From Actinoallomurus liliacearum (lineage in GTDB: Bacteria > Actinomycetota > Actinomycetes > Streptosporangiales > Streptosporangiaceae): a stretch of 64,000 nt of DNA. The notes beneath the pieces were generated by a model. It did not search any database and had not been told where the DNA came from. It saw nothing but the letters and a program-made list of their open reading frames with translations. The translations under genes and the position numbers were made by a program. Shown here in pieces: positions 35,262-43,758 of this stretch; within the stretch, counting starts at the first letter, position 1; each line of letters starts with the position of its first letter. Location: NCBI RefSeq assembly GCF_039542035.1, contig NZ_BAABHJ010000032.1:124001-188000 (forward strand), given 5' to 3'.

Positions 35262-35921
35262 ATGAGAATCGTGATCGCGGGAGGACACGGCAAGATCGCC
35301 CTCCTTCTCGAAGAGCTGCTGGCTGCGCGCGGTGACGGCGTCGTCGGCCTGTTCCGCAACCCGGACCACGCCGCCGACGTCGCGGCCACCGGCGCCGCCC
35401 CGGTCGTCTGCGACCTGGAGTCCGCGAGCCTGGAGGACGTCGCGGTCCACCTGGACCGGGCGGACGCGGTCGTGTTCGCGGCGGGCGCGGGGCCGGGCAG
35501 CGGTGCCGCCCGCAAGGACACCGTGGACCGCGCCGCGTCGGTGCTGCTGGCCGACGCGGCCGAGCGGGCCGGGGTCCGCAGGTTCGTGCAGATCTCCTCG
35601 ATGGGCGCGGGCAGGCCGCCGCAGCCCGGTCGCGACGACGTCTGGGCCGCCTACATCGCGGCCAAGACGGCCGCCGAGGAGGACCTGCGCGGGCGCGACC
35701 TGGACTGGACGGTCCTGCGCCCGGGCGGCCTGACCGACGACCCGGCGACCGGCCGCGTCCGGCTGGAGGAGTCCGTGCCGCGCGGTACGGTGACCCGCGC
35801 CGACGTGGCGCGGGTGGTCGCCGCGCTGCTCGACACCCCTGGCACCGCCGGTCGGACCCTCGAACTCGTCGGCGGTGACACGCCGATCGAGGACGCCGTC
35901 CGCGCCGCCGCCCGAGCCTGA
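35262..35921 (+). CDS. NAD(P)-binding atypical SDR (NmrA/YwnB-like)
   Basis: 219 aa. The N-terminal dinucleotide motif is IVIAGGHGKIALLLEELLAA, a core motif FVQISSMGAG follows, then YIAAKTAAEEDLRGRDLDWT with the YxxxK spacing, and TVLRPGGLTDDP. These proteins sense or reduce with NAD(P)H; many lack strong activity. It is about 60 nt after the oxidoreductase and likely co-transcribed with it. Confidence 0.85.
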   Translation: MRIVIAGGHGKIALLLEELLAARGDGVVGLFRNPDHAADVAATGAAPVVCDLESASLEDVAVHLDRADAVVFAAGAGPGSGAARKDTVDRAASVLLADAAERAGVRRFVQISSMGAGRPPQPGRDDVWAAYIAAKTAAEEDLRGRDLDWTVLRPGGLTDDPATGRVRLEESVPRGTVTRADVARVVAALLDTPGTAGRTLELVGGDTPIEDAVRAAARA

Positions 35922-35999
35922 GGGCGCGCCCCGTCCGGCCCGGCGCGCCACCGGACGGCGCCGCCGTGGGACGCGGACGGCCGCGCCGTTCCGGGCAGT

Positions 36000-36090
36000 G
36001 CGGTTCCCGGTCCCCGGCGGCACGCGGTCCGGCCCGGAGCGTCAGGCGCGGTTCCCGGTCCCCGGCGGCACACCCGGCCCGGAGCGTCAG
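36000..36090. repeat. Direct duplication of about 45 nt
   Basis: Copies at 36000-36045 and 36048-36090 share GCGGTTCCCGGTCCCCGGCG and the end CCGGCCCGGAGCGTCAG, differing only by a few bases in the middle. The second copy covers the stop of the kinase gene on the minus strand. It lies in the convergent gap after the SDR-like gene. Confidence 0.7.
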
Positions 36091-37109
36091 CGGATGGTGC
36101 CGCCGTCGGGCGCGGACAGCAGCGGCAGTTCGGCGCGGGTGGGCAGGCCCTCCCAGTCCCCGGCGGCGGCCACCGCGAAGGCTCCGACGGTGACGGCACG
36201 GTCGAGCCGGTCTTCGATCGGCAGGTCGTCGAGGACGGCGGACAGGTAGCCGGCCGTGAAGGCGTCACCGGCGCCGACGGTCCCGGTCACCGGGACGGTG
36301 CGCGCGGGCATCCGTACGGCGCCGGCGGCCGACCAGACCCGTGCCCCCGCGCCACCGTGCTTGACGACGACCTCGCCGATCCCGGTATCGAGGAGCTGGC
36401 CGGCCGCACGCTCCTCGCCGGTCTCCCCGCCCGCGACGAGCGGAAGCTCGTCCTCGGAGGCGATCAGGACGTCGACGCAGGGCAGGAGCTCGCCGAGCAC
36501 CCGGGCGGCCAGGTCGGGCGACCACAGCCGGGATCGGTAGTTCACGTCCAGGCAGATCCGGGTGCCGGCCTCGCGGGCGCGGCGCACGGCGCGTTCGACC
36601 GCGAGGCGCGGATCGGGGCCGAGGGCGGGGGTGATGCCGGTGACGTGCAGGAACCGGGCCGGTTCGGCGGCGGGCAGCGCGGCGTCGGCGTCGTCGGCGC
36701 GCAGGGCCGATCCGGCGGAACCGGATCGGTAGTAGTGCACGCGCGTGACGTGGGCCACCCGATGCTCCTGCAGGAGCAGGCCGGTCGGCGCGGTCGGGTC
36801 CTGCCGTACCGTTCCCACGTCGACGCCCTCGGCCCGCAGGGTGCGCTGCACCAGCTCGCCGAGTTCGTCGGCGCCCACGACACCCGCCCACCGGACACGG
36901 TGGCCCAGGCGGGCGAGTCCGATCGCGACGTTCGCCTCGGCGCCGGCCATCGAGAGGGTGAGCGGGCCGCCCAGCCGGAGCGGGCCGTCGCCGCGCAGGG
37001 CGGCCATGGCCTCGCCGATGGTGACGACCTCGAGTGTGCGGGCGATGTCATCCTGACGGCCGGTGGGCCGGCGGCCCCCCGCCGCGGCCCGCCGCCGCGT
37101 CATGCTCAT
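36087..37109 (-). CDS. PfkB-family sugar kinase, 2-keto-3-deoxygluconate kinase type
   Basis: 340 aa. The start is the ATG with GGAG 8 nt before; a second ATG two codons on is possible. Family motifs: VTIGEAMAALRG, substrate region MAGAEANVAIGLARLG, and the C-terminal anion-hole motif TGTVGAGDAFTAGYLS with catalytic Asp. Typical KDG kinases share the block RICLDVNYRSRLW. It would phosphorylate 2-keto-3-deoxygluconate or galactonate, the product of the dehydratase gene just upstream in the operon. Confidence 0.88.
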   Translation of the reverse strand: MSMTRRRAAAGGRRPTGRQDDIARTLEVVTIGEAMAALRGDGPLRLGGPLTLSMAGAEANVAIGLARLGHRVRWAGVVGADELGELVQRTLRAEGVDVGTVRQDPTAPTGLLLQEHRVAHVTRVHYYRSGSAGSALRADDADAALPAAEPARFLHVTGITPALGPDPRLAVERAVRRAREAGTRICLDVNYRSRLWSPDLAARVLGELLPCVDVLIASEDELPLVAGGETGEERAAGQLLDTGIGEVVVKHGGAGARVWSAAGAVRMPARTVPVTGTVGAGDAFTAGYLSAVLDDLPIEDRLDRAVTVGAFAVAAAGDWEGLPTRAELPLLSAPDGGTIR

Positions 37110-37293
37110 GTCCTGCGCTCCGAGAGGGGGTCGGTCCGGCCGAGCGCCCAACCGGACCGGTCCCCTGTCCGGTCCGTCATCCGGTCGGCTCGGTCGGTCG
37201 TCCGGTCGATGGGTCCGTGCGCCGTCATGCCCTGCCCTGTCACGCCGTCCAGGGTGCCACGGCCTCGCTCGGTCCGGGGCGCCATGGCCTCGC

Positions 37294-38439
37294 TCACCAC
37301 TCGGCCAGGGAACCGTCGTCGTGGCGCCATACGGGGTTGCGCCAGGCGTGCGGCCGCCGGTCGGCCTCGCGTACCGCCGCCTCGTCCACCGAGACGCCGA
37401 GACCGGGCAGGTCGTTCCGTACGGCGTACCCGTCGACGAAGGTGAACGGGGCCCGGTCCAGGACGTAGTCGAGCAGGTCCGCGTCCGTGTTGTAGTGGAT
37501 GCCGGCGCTCTGCTCCTGGATCAGGAAGTTCGGCGTCGCGAACGCGACCTGCAGGCTGGCGGCGAGCGCGATCGGACCCAGCGGGCAGTGCGGCGCGAGT
37601 TGCACGTCGTACGCCTCGGCGACCGCCGCGATGCGCCGTGTCTCGGAGATCCCGCCGGCGTGTGAGAGGTCGGGCTGGGCGATCGACAGCCCCGCCTGGA
37701 GGGCGGGCAGGAAGTCGGAGCGGGAGTACAGCCGTTCGCCGAGCGCGACCGGCACCGTCGTGCCGCTCACCAGGTCACCGAGCCGGGACAGGTGCTCGGG
37801 GGCGACGGGCTCCTCGACGAACATCGGGTGGAACGGCGCGACGGCGGCGAGGATCCGGCGGGCCGCGGGCACGGTCGCCCGGCCGTGCGCGTCGAGGGCG
37901 AAGTCGCGGGCAGGGCCGAGCACCTCCCGCGCGACCTCGGCGCGTTCGACGATCCGGCCGATCTCCGCCGCGGTGGGCATGCTGGACAGCAGGCCGGAGG
38001 CGTTCATCTTCACGGCGGTGAATCCGGCCTCCACCTGCTCGGTGAGCGCTTCCCGCAGCCGGGCGGGCTCGTCGCCGCCCACCCAGGCATAGACGCGGAC
38101 CCGGTCGCGCACCGGTCCGCCGAGCAGGCGGTGCACCGGCGCTCCGTAACACCGGCCCGCGATGTCCCACAGCGCCTGGTCCAGCCCGGCGACCGCGCTC
38201 GACAGCACCGGGCCGCCCCGGTAGAACCCGCCCTTGGTCAGGACCTGCCAGTGGTCCTCGATCCGCAGCGGGTCACGTCCGATGAGGTACTCGGCGAGCA
38301 CGTCGACGGCCGTCCGCACCACCTCGGCGCGGCCCTCGACGACCGGCTCGCCCCATCCGACGAGGCCGTCGTCGGTCTCGACACGGCAGAACAGCCATCG
38401 GGGCGGGACGAGGAACGTCTCGATCTTGGCGATCTTCAT
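37294..38439 (-). CDS. dgoD: Mandelate-racemase-family sugar-acid dehydratase (galactonate dehydratase-like)
   Basis: 381 aa, close to the usual 382 of DgoD. The ATG gives MKIAKIETFLVPPRWLF. Acid/base and metal ligands of the enolase superfamily are seen: FALDAHGR, FVEEPVAPEHL and PVALGERLYSR, then the catalytic His in QLAPHCPLGPIALAASLQ. It would dehydrate D-galactonate (or a related aldonate) to 2-keto-3-deoxygalactonate. The start overlaps the regulator gene by 4 bases. A neighbouring kinase and dehydrogenase support the pathway; the exact substrate remains inferred. Confidence 0.87.
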   Translation of the reverse strand: MKIAKIETFLVPPRWLFCRVETDDGLVGWGEPVVEGRAEVVRTAVDVLAEYLIGRDPLRIEDHWQVLTKGGFYRGGPVLSSAVAGLDQALWDIAGRCYGAPVHRLLGGPVRDRVRVYAWVGGDEPARLREALTEQVEAGFTAVKMNASGLLSSMPTAAEIGRIVERAEVAREVLGPARDFALDAHGRATVPAARRILAAVAPFHPMFVEEPVAPEHLSRLGDLVSGTTVPVALGERLYSRSDFLPALQAGLSIAQPDLSHAGGISETRRIAAVAEAYDVQLAPHCPLGPIALAASLQVAFATPNFLIQEQSAGIHYNTDADLLDYVLDRAPFTFVDGYAVRNDLPGLGVSVDEAAVREADRRPHAWRNPVWRHDDGSLAEW

Positions 38440-39161
38440 TCCTGTGCTCTGCCCCGAATCCCGCCGTGTTCGCCTCGTACGCGGTGCAGATCCCGCCAGG
38501 CGCGCAGCAGCAGCGCCCGCATGGCCTCCTCGGCGGCGTCGCCGTCGCCGGCCCGCACGGCCTCCAGGACCGCCCGGTGGTTCGGGATCGCGTCGGCGCC
38601 GCCGACCACTCCGTGCACCAGAGCGTCGCGACCGGCCAGGCCGGCGCCCATCATGACGTCCATCCGGATCAGCAGTTCGTTGCCGGTGGCCACGAGCAGC
38701 GCGCGGTGGAACTCGACGTCGGCGGCGGTCACCTCGGTGTCCCCGCGCGCCCGTTCCATCCGCTGCAGCGCCCGCTCCAGGGCGATGAGCTGGACGGTGT
38801 CGCGGCGGAAGGCGGCCAGCCCGGCGACGCTCGGCTCGATGATGGACCGGATCTCGTGCAGGTCGCGGAGGAAGGCGTCGTCCGGCCCGGCGGCGAACTT
38901 CCACCGGATGACGTCGCCGTCCAGGAGGTTCCAGTCCGACCGGGGCCGGACGAACGTGCCGCGTTTGGGCCGGGCGAGGATGAGGCCCTTGGCCGTCAGC
39001 ACCTTCAGCGCCTCGCGCAGCGCCGTGGAGCTCACGCCGAGCCGCTTCTGCAGGCCGGCGACGTCGATGCCGTCGCCTTCCTGGAACTCCCCGGCGAAGA
39101 TCATGTTGGCGACGGCCTCCACGGTCTGACCGTGCAGCCCGCGGCCACCGTAGAACGCCAC
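38436..39161 (-). CDS. GntR/FCD-family transcriptional regulator (DgoR-like)
   Basis: 241 aa. The GntR winged HTH lies at about 8-75 (LQKRLGVSSTALREALKVLT with AKGLILARPKRGTFVRP). The FCD ligand-binding domain follows, with metal-type residues in DVEFHRALLVATGN and NHRAVLEAV. It lies inside the sugar-acid operon and overlaps the dehydratase start, so it probably represses this operon and responds to the aldonate or its keto-deoxy product. Confidence 0.9.
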   Translation of the reverse strand: MAFYGGRGLHGQTVEAVANMIFAGEFQEGDGIDVAGLQKRLGVSSTALREALKVLTAKGLILARPKRGTFVRPRSDWNLLDGDVIRWKFAAGPDDAFLRDLHEIRSIIEPSVAGLAAFRRDTVQLIALERALQRMERARGDTEVTAADVEFHRALLVATGNELLIRMDVMMGAGLAGRDALVHGVVGGADAIPNHRAVLEAVRAGDGDAAEEAMRALLLRAWRDLHRVRGEHGGIRGRAQE

Positions 39162-39196
39162 GGGTCACCCACCGTCCCGTTCGCCGGCGCGGCCCC

Positions 39197-40006
39197 TCAC
39201 GCGGAGTCCCGCGCGATGCTCCAGCCGCCGTCCACGGTGAGGGCGGCGCCGGTCACGAAGGAGGCGTCCGGCGACGCGAGGTAGGTGATCGCCGCGGCCA
39301 CCTCCTCCGGCTCGCCGAACCGCCGCAGGACGGTGGCCTGGACGCTCTTCGCGCGGTCGGTCTCGTCCACCCGCTCCCAGGCCGCGGTCATGATCGGGCC
39401 GGGGATCACGCAGTTGACCCGCGCGGCGGGGCCGTACTCGACGGCGAGCTGCCGGGTCAGCGCGACCAGCCCGCCCTTGGCGGCGGCGTACGCGGGGTGA
39501 CCGGGCAGCCCGACGAGGGCGTGCACCGACGAGGTGATCACCATGGCGCCGGCGCGTTCGGCGATGCCGGGCAGGAGCCGCCGCGCGCCCAGGAACGCCG
39601 CCGTCAGGCACACGTCGATCTGGCGGCGCCAGGACTCCGGGGACAGCTCGTGGGCCGGTGCGACGTCCACGACGTACGCGTTGCTGACGAGGACGTCGAC
39701 GGGGCCGAACGCCTCCTCCGCCACGCGGGCGGCGCGGTCCCAGGTGTCCTCCCGGCTGACGTCCCCGGCCAGGTACCTGGCCCGGCCCCCGGCCTCCCGG
39801 ACGCGCGCCGCGACGGCCTCCCCCTCGGCGGACACGTCGACGATCAGCACGGCGGCGCCCTCGGCCGCGAGGCGGACCGCGGTCGCGGCGCCGATACCCG
39901 AGGCTCCCCCGGTCACCAGGCCGACCCGCCCGGCGTACCGCCGGGGCGCCGGTTCGCCCGGGACCGAGGGCGCGGCGTCCGTGCCGGGGGCTCCCCCGGC
40001 GGTCAT
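39197..40006 (-). CDS. SDR oxidoreductase, probable sugar or aldose dehydrogenase
   Basis: 269 aa from the ATG giving MTAGGAPGTDAAPSV; a GTG eight codons upstream is also open. Motifs: GLVTGGASGIGAATAVRLAA (TGxxxGIG), the strand DVLVSNAY (NAG-like), the catalytic Ser in VITSSVHA and YAAAKGG (YxxxK), and the C-terminal end SFVTGAALTVDGGW. It is the first gene of the sugar-acid operon, so oxidation of an aldose such as galactose to the lactone is plausible. The first 30 residues are a proline/glycine-rich extension. Confidence 0.85.
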   Translation of the reverse strand: MTAGGAPGTDAAPSVPGEPAPRRYAGRVGLVTGGASGIGAATAVRLAAEGAAVLIVDVSAEGEAVAARVREAGGRARYLAGDVSREDTWDRAARVAEEAFGPVDVLVSNAYVVDVAPAHELSPESWRRQIDVCLTAAFLGARRLLPGIAERAGAMVITSSVHALVGLPGHPAYAAAKGGLVALTRQLAVEYGPAARVNCVIPGPIMTAAWERVDETDRAKSVQATVLRRFGEPEEVAAAITYLASPDASFVTGAALTVDGGWSIARDSA

Positions 40007-40030
40007 CGGCCCCACCGTCCCGCGCGGCAC

Positions 40031-40475
40031 CCGGTCGCCGGCCGTCCCGGGACCGAGGGCGTACCTCCTGCGCCGGAGGCTCTCGCGGTCACCGGCCCAC
40101 CCGCCCGGACGTCGTCTTCCTCATGACCGCGGCCTCCTCCGTCACCGGCACCCTCCATCTCCCCGGTCCCTGATTCAAACAGGAAGACGAACGGCCGCTG
40201 ATCCCCGAACCAGGGGATCCGCCGTCCCGTCCTGCCGGACGGGACGGGCGGCGCGGACGCGGGGCCGGGCCGCCGCGGCGGCTCCCGGACGGCGGAGCCC
40301 GCCGCGACCGGTGGCGGCCGGGCGCGGGGACACGGCGTCCGACCTGCGCCGACACGGAACGTACGGTGACGGGCGGACCGCCGCCCGCGACCGGCCGGGA
40401 CCCGATGTGGGGGCACGGGCGGCGTTTCGCCCCCTGAATCCCACAGTGACCGGTTCCGGCCATGTAGGTGCCGAC
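40031..40475. other. Non-coding 445-bp gap
   Basis: No convincing gene. It contains the start region of the sugar-acid operon, a degenerate duplicate of the SDR N-terminal coding sequence near 40045-40110, and two hairpins at 40200-40247. The remainder (40250-40475) is featureless GC-rich sequence. Confidence 0.5.
40200..40247 (-). terminator. Paired hairpins after the GH64 gene
   Basis: GATCCCC/GGGGATC with a 6-nt loop at 40200-40219 is followed at once by CCGTCCCGTCC/GGACGGGACGG with a 4-nt loop at 40222-40247. They lie about 230 nt past the glucanase stop and upstream of the sugar-acid operon, so they could end the former. Confidence 0.4.
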
Positions 40476-41675
40476 TCAGAACGGCGTGAGGGTCACCGTC
40501 ACGGACGTCGGCGCTTCGTCCTGGATGTAGGAGGCGTGGCCGGCCACGTCGTCGAAGGCGAAGCCGTACGCGGCGCCGTCCGCGCTCGCCTGGTGCATCG
40601 CCCGGGCGTAGTGGTTGGTCACCGGCACCCGGTAGTACCGGGCCGGGTCCGCGGCCGGCTGGCGCGGCTCCGAGAGCAGGGTCGACCGGTTGAAGGCGGC
40701 GCCGAGGATCGCGGCGACCGGCCCGGTGACGCCGTCGTTCGGCGCCGCGAGCGCGCCGTCGCAGAACAGCACGTCGCGGGTCGACGGCCGGGCGATGGAC
40801 GCGGGGGTCCGGGCCCCGCCGGTGAAGGACAGCCGCTCCCCGGTGACCGTCCCGGTGTACGTGCCGGCGTCCGTGCGGACCGTCAGCGGCGTGCGCCGGT
40901 ACTCATTCCAGACCGCGTCGATGTAGGAATCGTAGTAATCCGCCGGGAAGAGACCGGCCTCGACGCCGTGCCCGGGCGCGATGACCCGCAGCCGGTCCCC
41001 GACGACCAGCCGGGCGAACTCCGGGCGCGCGGCCACCGCGGCGAAGATCCGGTCCCGGCCCCCGTCGACGAGGGTGCCGGTGGTCCGGGTACGGGTGCCC
41101 GCGAGCCGGATGGCGAGCGGGACGCTGAACATGTCGACCATCGTCGTGTTGCAGAACATGCCGGCGTCGTTGTGGGTGAACTCGATCCAGTCGTGGAGGA
41201 TCCGGTAGTTCGGGTCCGCGCCGACCCAGCCCGCCGGATACTGCAGGGCCGGCCTGCCGTTCCCGTCGGTGACGACCTTCAGCCGCAGCCGGTCGCCGAT
41301 CGAGAAGTAGACCCGGCCCGACATCTTCGGCAGGACGACGGTCGCTTCGCCGGAGTCCCGGAACGGGATGGCGTAGTCGGTGAACCCGCCGGGCCCGTTG
41401 TCCGACGCCGTGCACGGGACGAACGCGCCGTCCGCCGTCACGTGCCCCTGGGCGCCGGTCGCCGGGTCCACCCCGACGACGTACATGTGGATCGACGCGT
41501 CGGCGTACCTGCCGGTCCGGTTCACCGCGGTCAGCGGCAGGCCGCCTGTGGTCGCCGCCGTGCTCCGGGCCCGCGACGACGGCGCGCATCCCGTCGTTCC
41601 GCCGCCGAACGCGAGTGCGCCGAGAGCGGCGGTCGACGCGAGGAACGACCTTCTGCCGATCATTCTGCTGTGCAC
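40476..41675 (-). CDS. Secreted GH64 beta-1,3-glucanase (Tat lipoprotein)
   Basis: 399 aa. The N-terminus has twin Arg (GRRSFLASTAALGALAFGG) followed by a lipobox-like GTTGC (Cys 30), so Tat export and lipidation are likely. The mature protein has the GH64 thaumatin-like fold: SIHMYVVGVDPATGAQGHVT and, in the catalytic region, WIEFTHNDAGMFCNTTMVDM with the conserved Glu and Asp, then LPLAIRL-like strand and FPADYYDSYIDAVWNEYR. It cleaves beta-1,3-glucans of fungal walls. No carbohydrate-binding module is attached. Confidence 0.88.
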   Translation of the reverse strand: MHSRMIGRRSFLASTAALGALAFGGGTTGCAPSSRARSTAATTGGLPLTAVNRTGRYADASIHMYVVGVDPATGAQGHVTADGAFVPCTASDNGPGGFTDYAIPFRDSGEATVVLPKMSGRVYFSIGDRLRLKVVTDGNGRPALQYPAGWVGADPNYRILHDWIEFTHNDAGMFCNTTMVDMFSVPLAIRLAGTRTRTTGTLVDGGRDRIFAAVAARPEFARLVVGDRLRVIAPGHGVEAGLFPADYYDSYIDAVWNEYRRTPLTVRTDAGTYTGTVTGERLSFTGGARTPASIARPSTRDVLFCDGALAAPNDGVTGPVAAILGAAFNRSTLLSEPRQPAADPARYYRVPVTNHYARAMHQASADGAAYGFAFDDVAGHASYIQDEAPTSVTVTLTPF

Positions 41676-41848
41676 GAGTTCCCTCTCCTGTCCTGAGACC
41701 GCGTCCGGCGTTCAGCGAAGCGGCCGGGGAACCGCCGCGGCAGGTGCTTAAGGCCCGCTTCAGGTTTGGTTAAGGACGTGATGAACGAGGACGCGGCGGA
41801 ACAGGGCGGGGAGCCGCCGTCCGGCGAGGATGGACGGGCGTGCCACGG

Positions 41849-41876
41849 CGCCGCAGGCCGTTCGCGGCCTGCGGCG
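41849..41876 (+). promoter_or_regulatory. Stable UUCG-tetraloop hairpin in the leader of the LVIVD gene
   Basis: A perfect 12-bp stem (CGCCGCAGGCCG) closed by TTCG, extendable by three pairs including one G-U, ends 25 nt before the GTG start. It could protect or attenuate the transcript, or mark the end of an unseen transcript. The ribosome-binding site stays outside the stem. Confidence 0.45.
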
Positions 41877-41901
41877 TCGCAGACCGCCCCCGAGGAGAGA
41901 T

Positions 41902-43278
41902 GTGACAACCCCGCGCACCCTGTCCCTGTCCGTCCTGGCCGCGGCCACCGCCGTCGTCACGATGGCCGGCCCCGCCCTCGCCTGCCCACCCGGCGGCGAC
42001 GACGAGACCCGGACGAGCGAGCCCGCCGTCCAGCAGGACGTCGTCTCCCACCAGATCCGCTCCGTCCCGCTGCCGCCCTCCGCCGCCGTCAAGGGAGTGC
42101 GCCTCGCGGCCACCCTTCCCGACGCCAAGGGCGCGATCTCCCTCGGCTTCCTGACGTACGGGCACCGCACGGTGATGTACGTCTCCGGGACCTTCGGGCT
42201 GAAGACATACGACGTGACCGACCCGGCCGCGCCGAAGGCCCTCGGCGCGCTGTCCATGCCGGGCATGTGGGAGACGGAGGACACCGAGGCCGACCCGCGG
42301 CGAAAGCTGGTCTTCATGGCCCGCGACCCGCGCGCCTTCGGCGGCAACACGCACACCGGCGAGTCCGGGATCTACATCGTGAGCCTCGCCGACCCCGCGA
42401 AGCCGGTGCAGCAGGCGTACGAGAAGGTCCCCGCCGGGCACACGACGAGCTGCGTCGACGGCTGCCGTTACCTGTGGACGGGCGGCCCCGCCAGGGCCGA
42501 CTGGATGCCCGCCGACTGGGGCGGCCGCCCGGTCTGGGTGACCGACGTACAGGACCCCCGCCGTCCACGGACGTTCCCGCAGCCGATCGAGCTCGGCCGC
42601 GACGACGGGAAGACCGACTACGTCCACGACATCCAGGTCGACGCGACGGGGGTGACGTGGGCGTCCGGCGCCGGCGGCGTGCGCGGCTACTGGACCCAGG
42701 GGCGCCACTGGGACCCCGTCCGGCGCACGACGCGCGTGGCGCGCGCCTGGGACCCGGTGCCGTACGCGGGCGGCGGTGTCAGCGAGACCGCCGCGCCGTC
42801 GAGGTTCATGCACAACTCCTTCCGGCCGGTCGGCTCCACCGCCGATGAGGCGCCGGGCCACGGCGACCTCGTCTACATCACCGAGGAGGCGTTCAACCCC
42901 GGCTGCGCCGACGACGGCCGGCTGGTGATCGCCTCACTGCGCGGTTCGTACGACGGCGAGGGCTGGCGCTCGACGCCGGAGGAGCCGTTCCGCCTGCGGA
43001 CGGTCGGGACGTGGAGCGTGGCGGGCCAGGAGGGTAGCCGGACGGACACCGACGACTGCTCGGCCCACTACTTCGACGTCCACCACGACCTCCTGGCGCA
43101 GTCCTTCTACACGCAGGGGACCCGTCTCCTCGACGTGCGCGACCCGGCCCATCCGAAGCAGGTGGCCTATTACCGGCCGGCCGACGCGATGTCGTGGGCG
43201 CCGTACTGGCACGCGGGATACCTGTACGTCGCGGACAACAATCGCGGCATCGACATCCTGCGCCCCGAGGTGCACTGA
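41902..43278 (+). CDS. Secreted LVIVD-repeat (beta-propeller-like) protein
   Basis: 458 aa from a GTG with GAGGAGAG before it. The signal peptide covers about 1-28 (LSLSVLAAATAVVTMAGPAL with Ala before ACPPGG). The rest contains LVIVD-type repeats: YVSGTFGLKTYDVTDPAAPK, IYIVSLADPAKPVQQ, and the C-terminal TRLLDVRDPAHPKQVAYYRP. Such proteins are extracellular and their function is unknown. It is divergent from the GH64 gene. A long leader with a strong hairpin precedes it. Extending the frame upstream gives Arg-rich non-signal sequence. Confidence 0.85.
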   Translation: MTTPRTLSLSVLAAATAVVTMAGPALACPPGGDDETRTSEPAVQQDVVSHQIRSVPLPPSAAVKGVRLAATLPDAKGAISLGFLTYGHRTVMYVSGTFGLKTYDVTDPAAPKALGALSMPGMWETEDTEADPRRKLVFMARDPRAFGGNTHTGESGIYIVSLADPAKPVQQAYEKVPAGHTTSCVDGCRYLWTGGPARADWMPADWGGRPVWVTDVQDPRRPRTFPQPIELGRDDGKTDYVHDIQVDATGVTWASGAGGVRGYWTQGRHWDPVRRTTRVARAWDPVPYAGGGVSETAAPSRFMHNSFRPVGSTADEAPGHGDLVYITEEAFNPGCADDGRLVIASLRGSYDGEGWRSTPEEPFRLRTVGTWSVAGQEGSRTDTDDCSAHYFDVHHDLLAQSFYTQGTRLLDVRDPAHPKQVAYYRPADAMSWAPYWHAGYLYVADNNRGIDILRPEVH

Positions 43279-43618
43279 GCCGCATAAGGGCGGTTTTCGG
43301 ACGGGCGGTCGCGGCGTCGACGCGCCGCCGCCCGGACCTCCGCCGAGGAGAGCCCGGCCCGAGTGCCGTGTTCGTCACTTTTTCCTGGTGGCGGGCGCGG
43401 CACTCGCCTTTCCCGCCCGCCTCCCCTTTCCGGCTTCGCCGCACGTGAGAGTGCCTTTTCGGACGTTACCCGGCTGGACGCACCCACGCCCGGCTACGCT
43501 CGGTGAGCGAGCGATGCCAGACTTTCGTTTCCGAACGCGTTGCCGTTGTTGCGAGAGTTCGGCTAGATTGCGCCGAGATCGGGCTGTGACCAACCTCCAA
43601 CCAGGGGGTTGCAGACCG
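43279..43618. other. Upstream region of the first c-di-AMP riboswitch
   Basis: 340 bp after the LVIVD gene. The segment around 43370-43560 has lower GC and mixed composition, and must hold the promoter for the riboswitch transcript (GTTGTTGCGAGAGTTCGGCTAGATT holds the best -10-like stretch near 43563). No gene was seen. Confidence 0.35.
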
Positions 43619-43745
43619 ACCGCCGAGTCCCGGCGACGCAGCCAGCGTCGCGGGAGCCGGGGACCCATCAGTCCCTCGGGGTGAATCCGTCACGCACGGT
43701 AGGGCTACCTCTGGCCCGAACCCGTCAGCTAACCCGGTAGGCGGT
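43619..43745 (+). ncRNA. Cyclic di-AMP riboswitch (ydaO/yuaA class), copy 1
   Basis: Conserved blocks in order: P1 5' arm ACCGCCGAG, GCCGGGGACCCA, CGGGGTGAATCC, GGTAGGGC, CCGAACCCGTCAGCTAACCC and the P1 3' arm GGCGGT. These are the hallmarks of the ydaO class, which senses c-di-AMP and usually turns expression off. The 3' end lies 13 nt before the CHAP-gene ATG, so control of ribosome-binding-site access or of early transcription termination are both possible. Confidence 0.93.
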
Positions 43746-43758
43746 AAAAGGGGAGCGA

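Noticed and set aside
37110..37293. CGGTC-rich short repeats between dehydratase and kinase genes
   Set aside because: Simple composition bias; no regular unit or palindrome.
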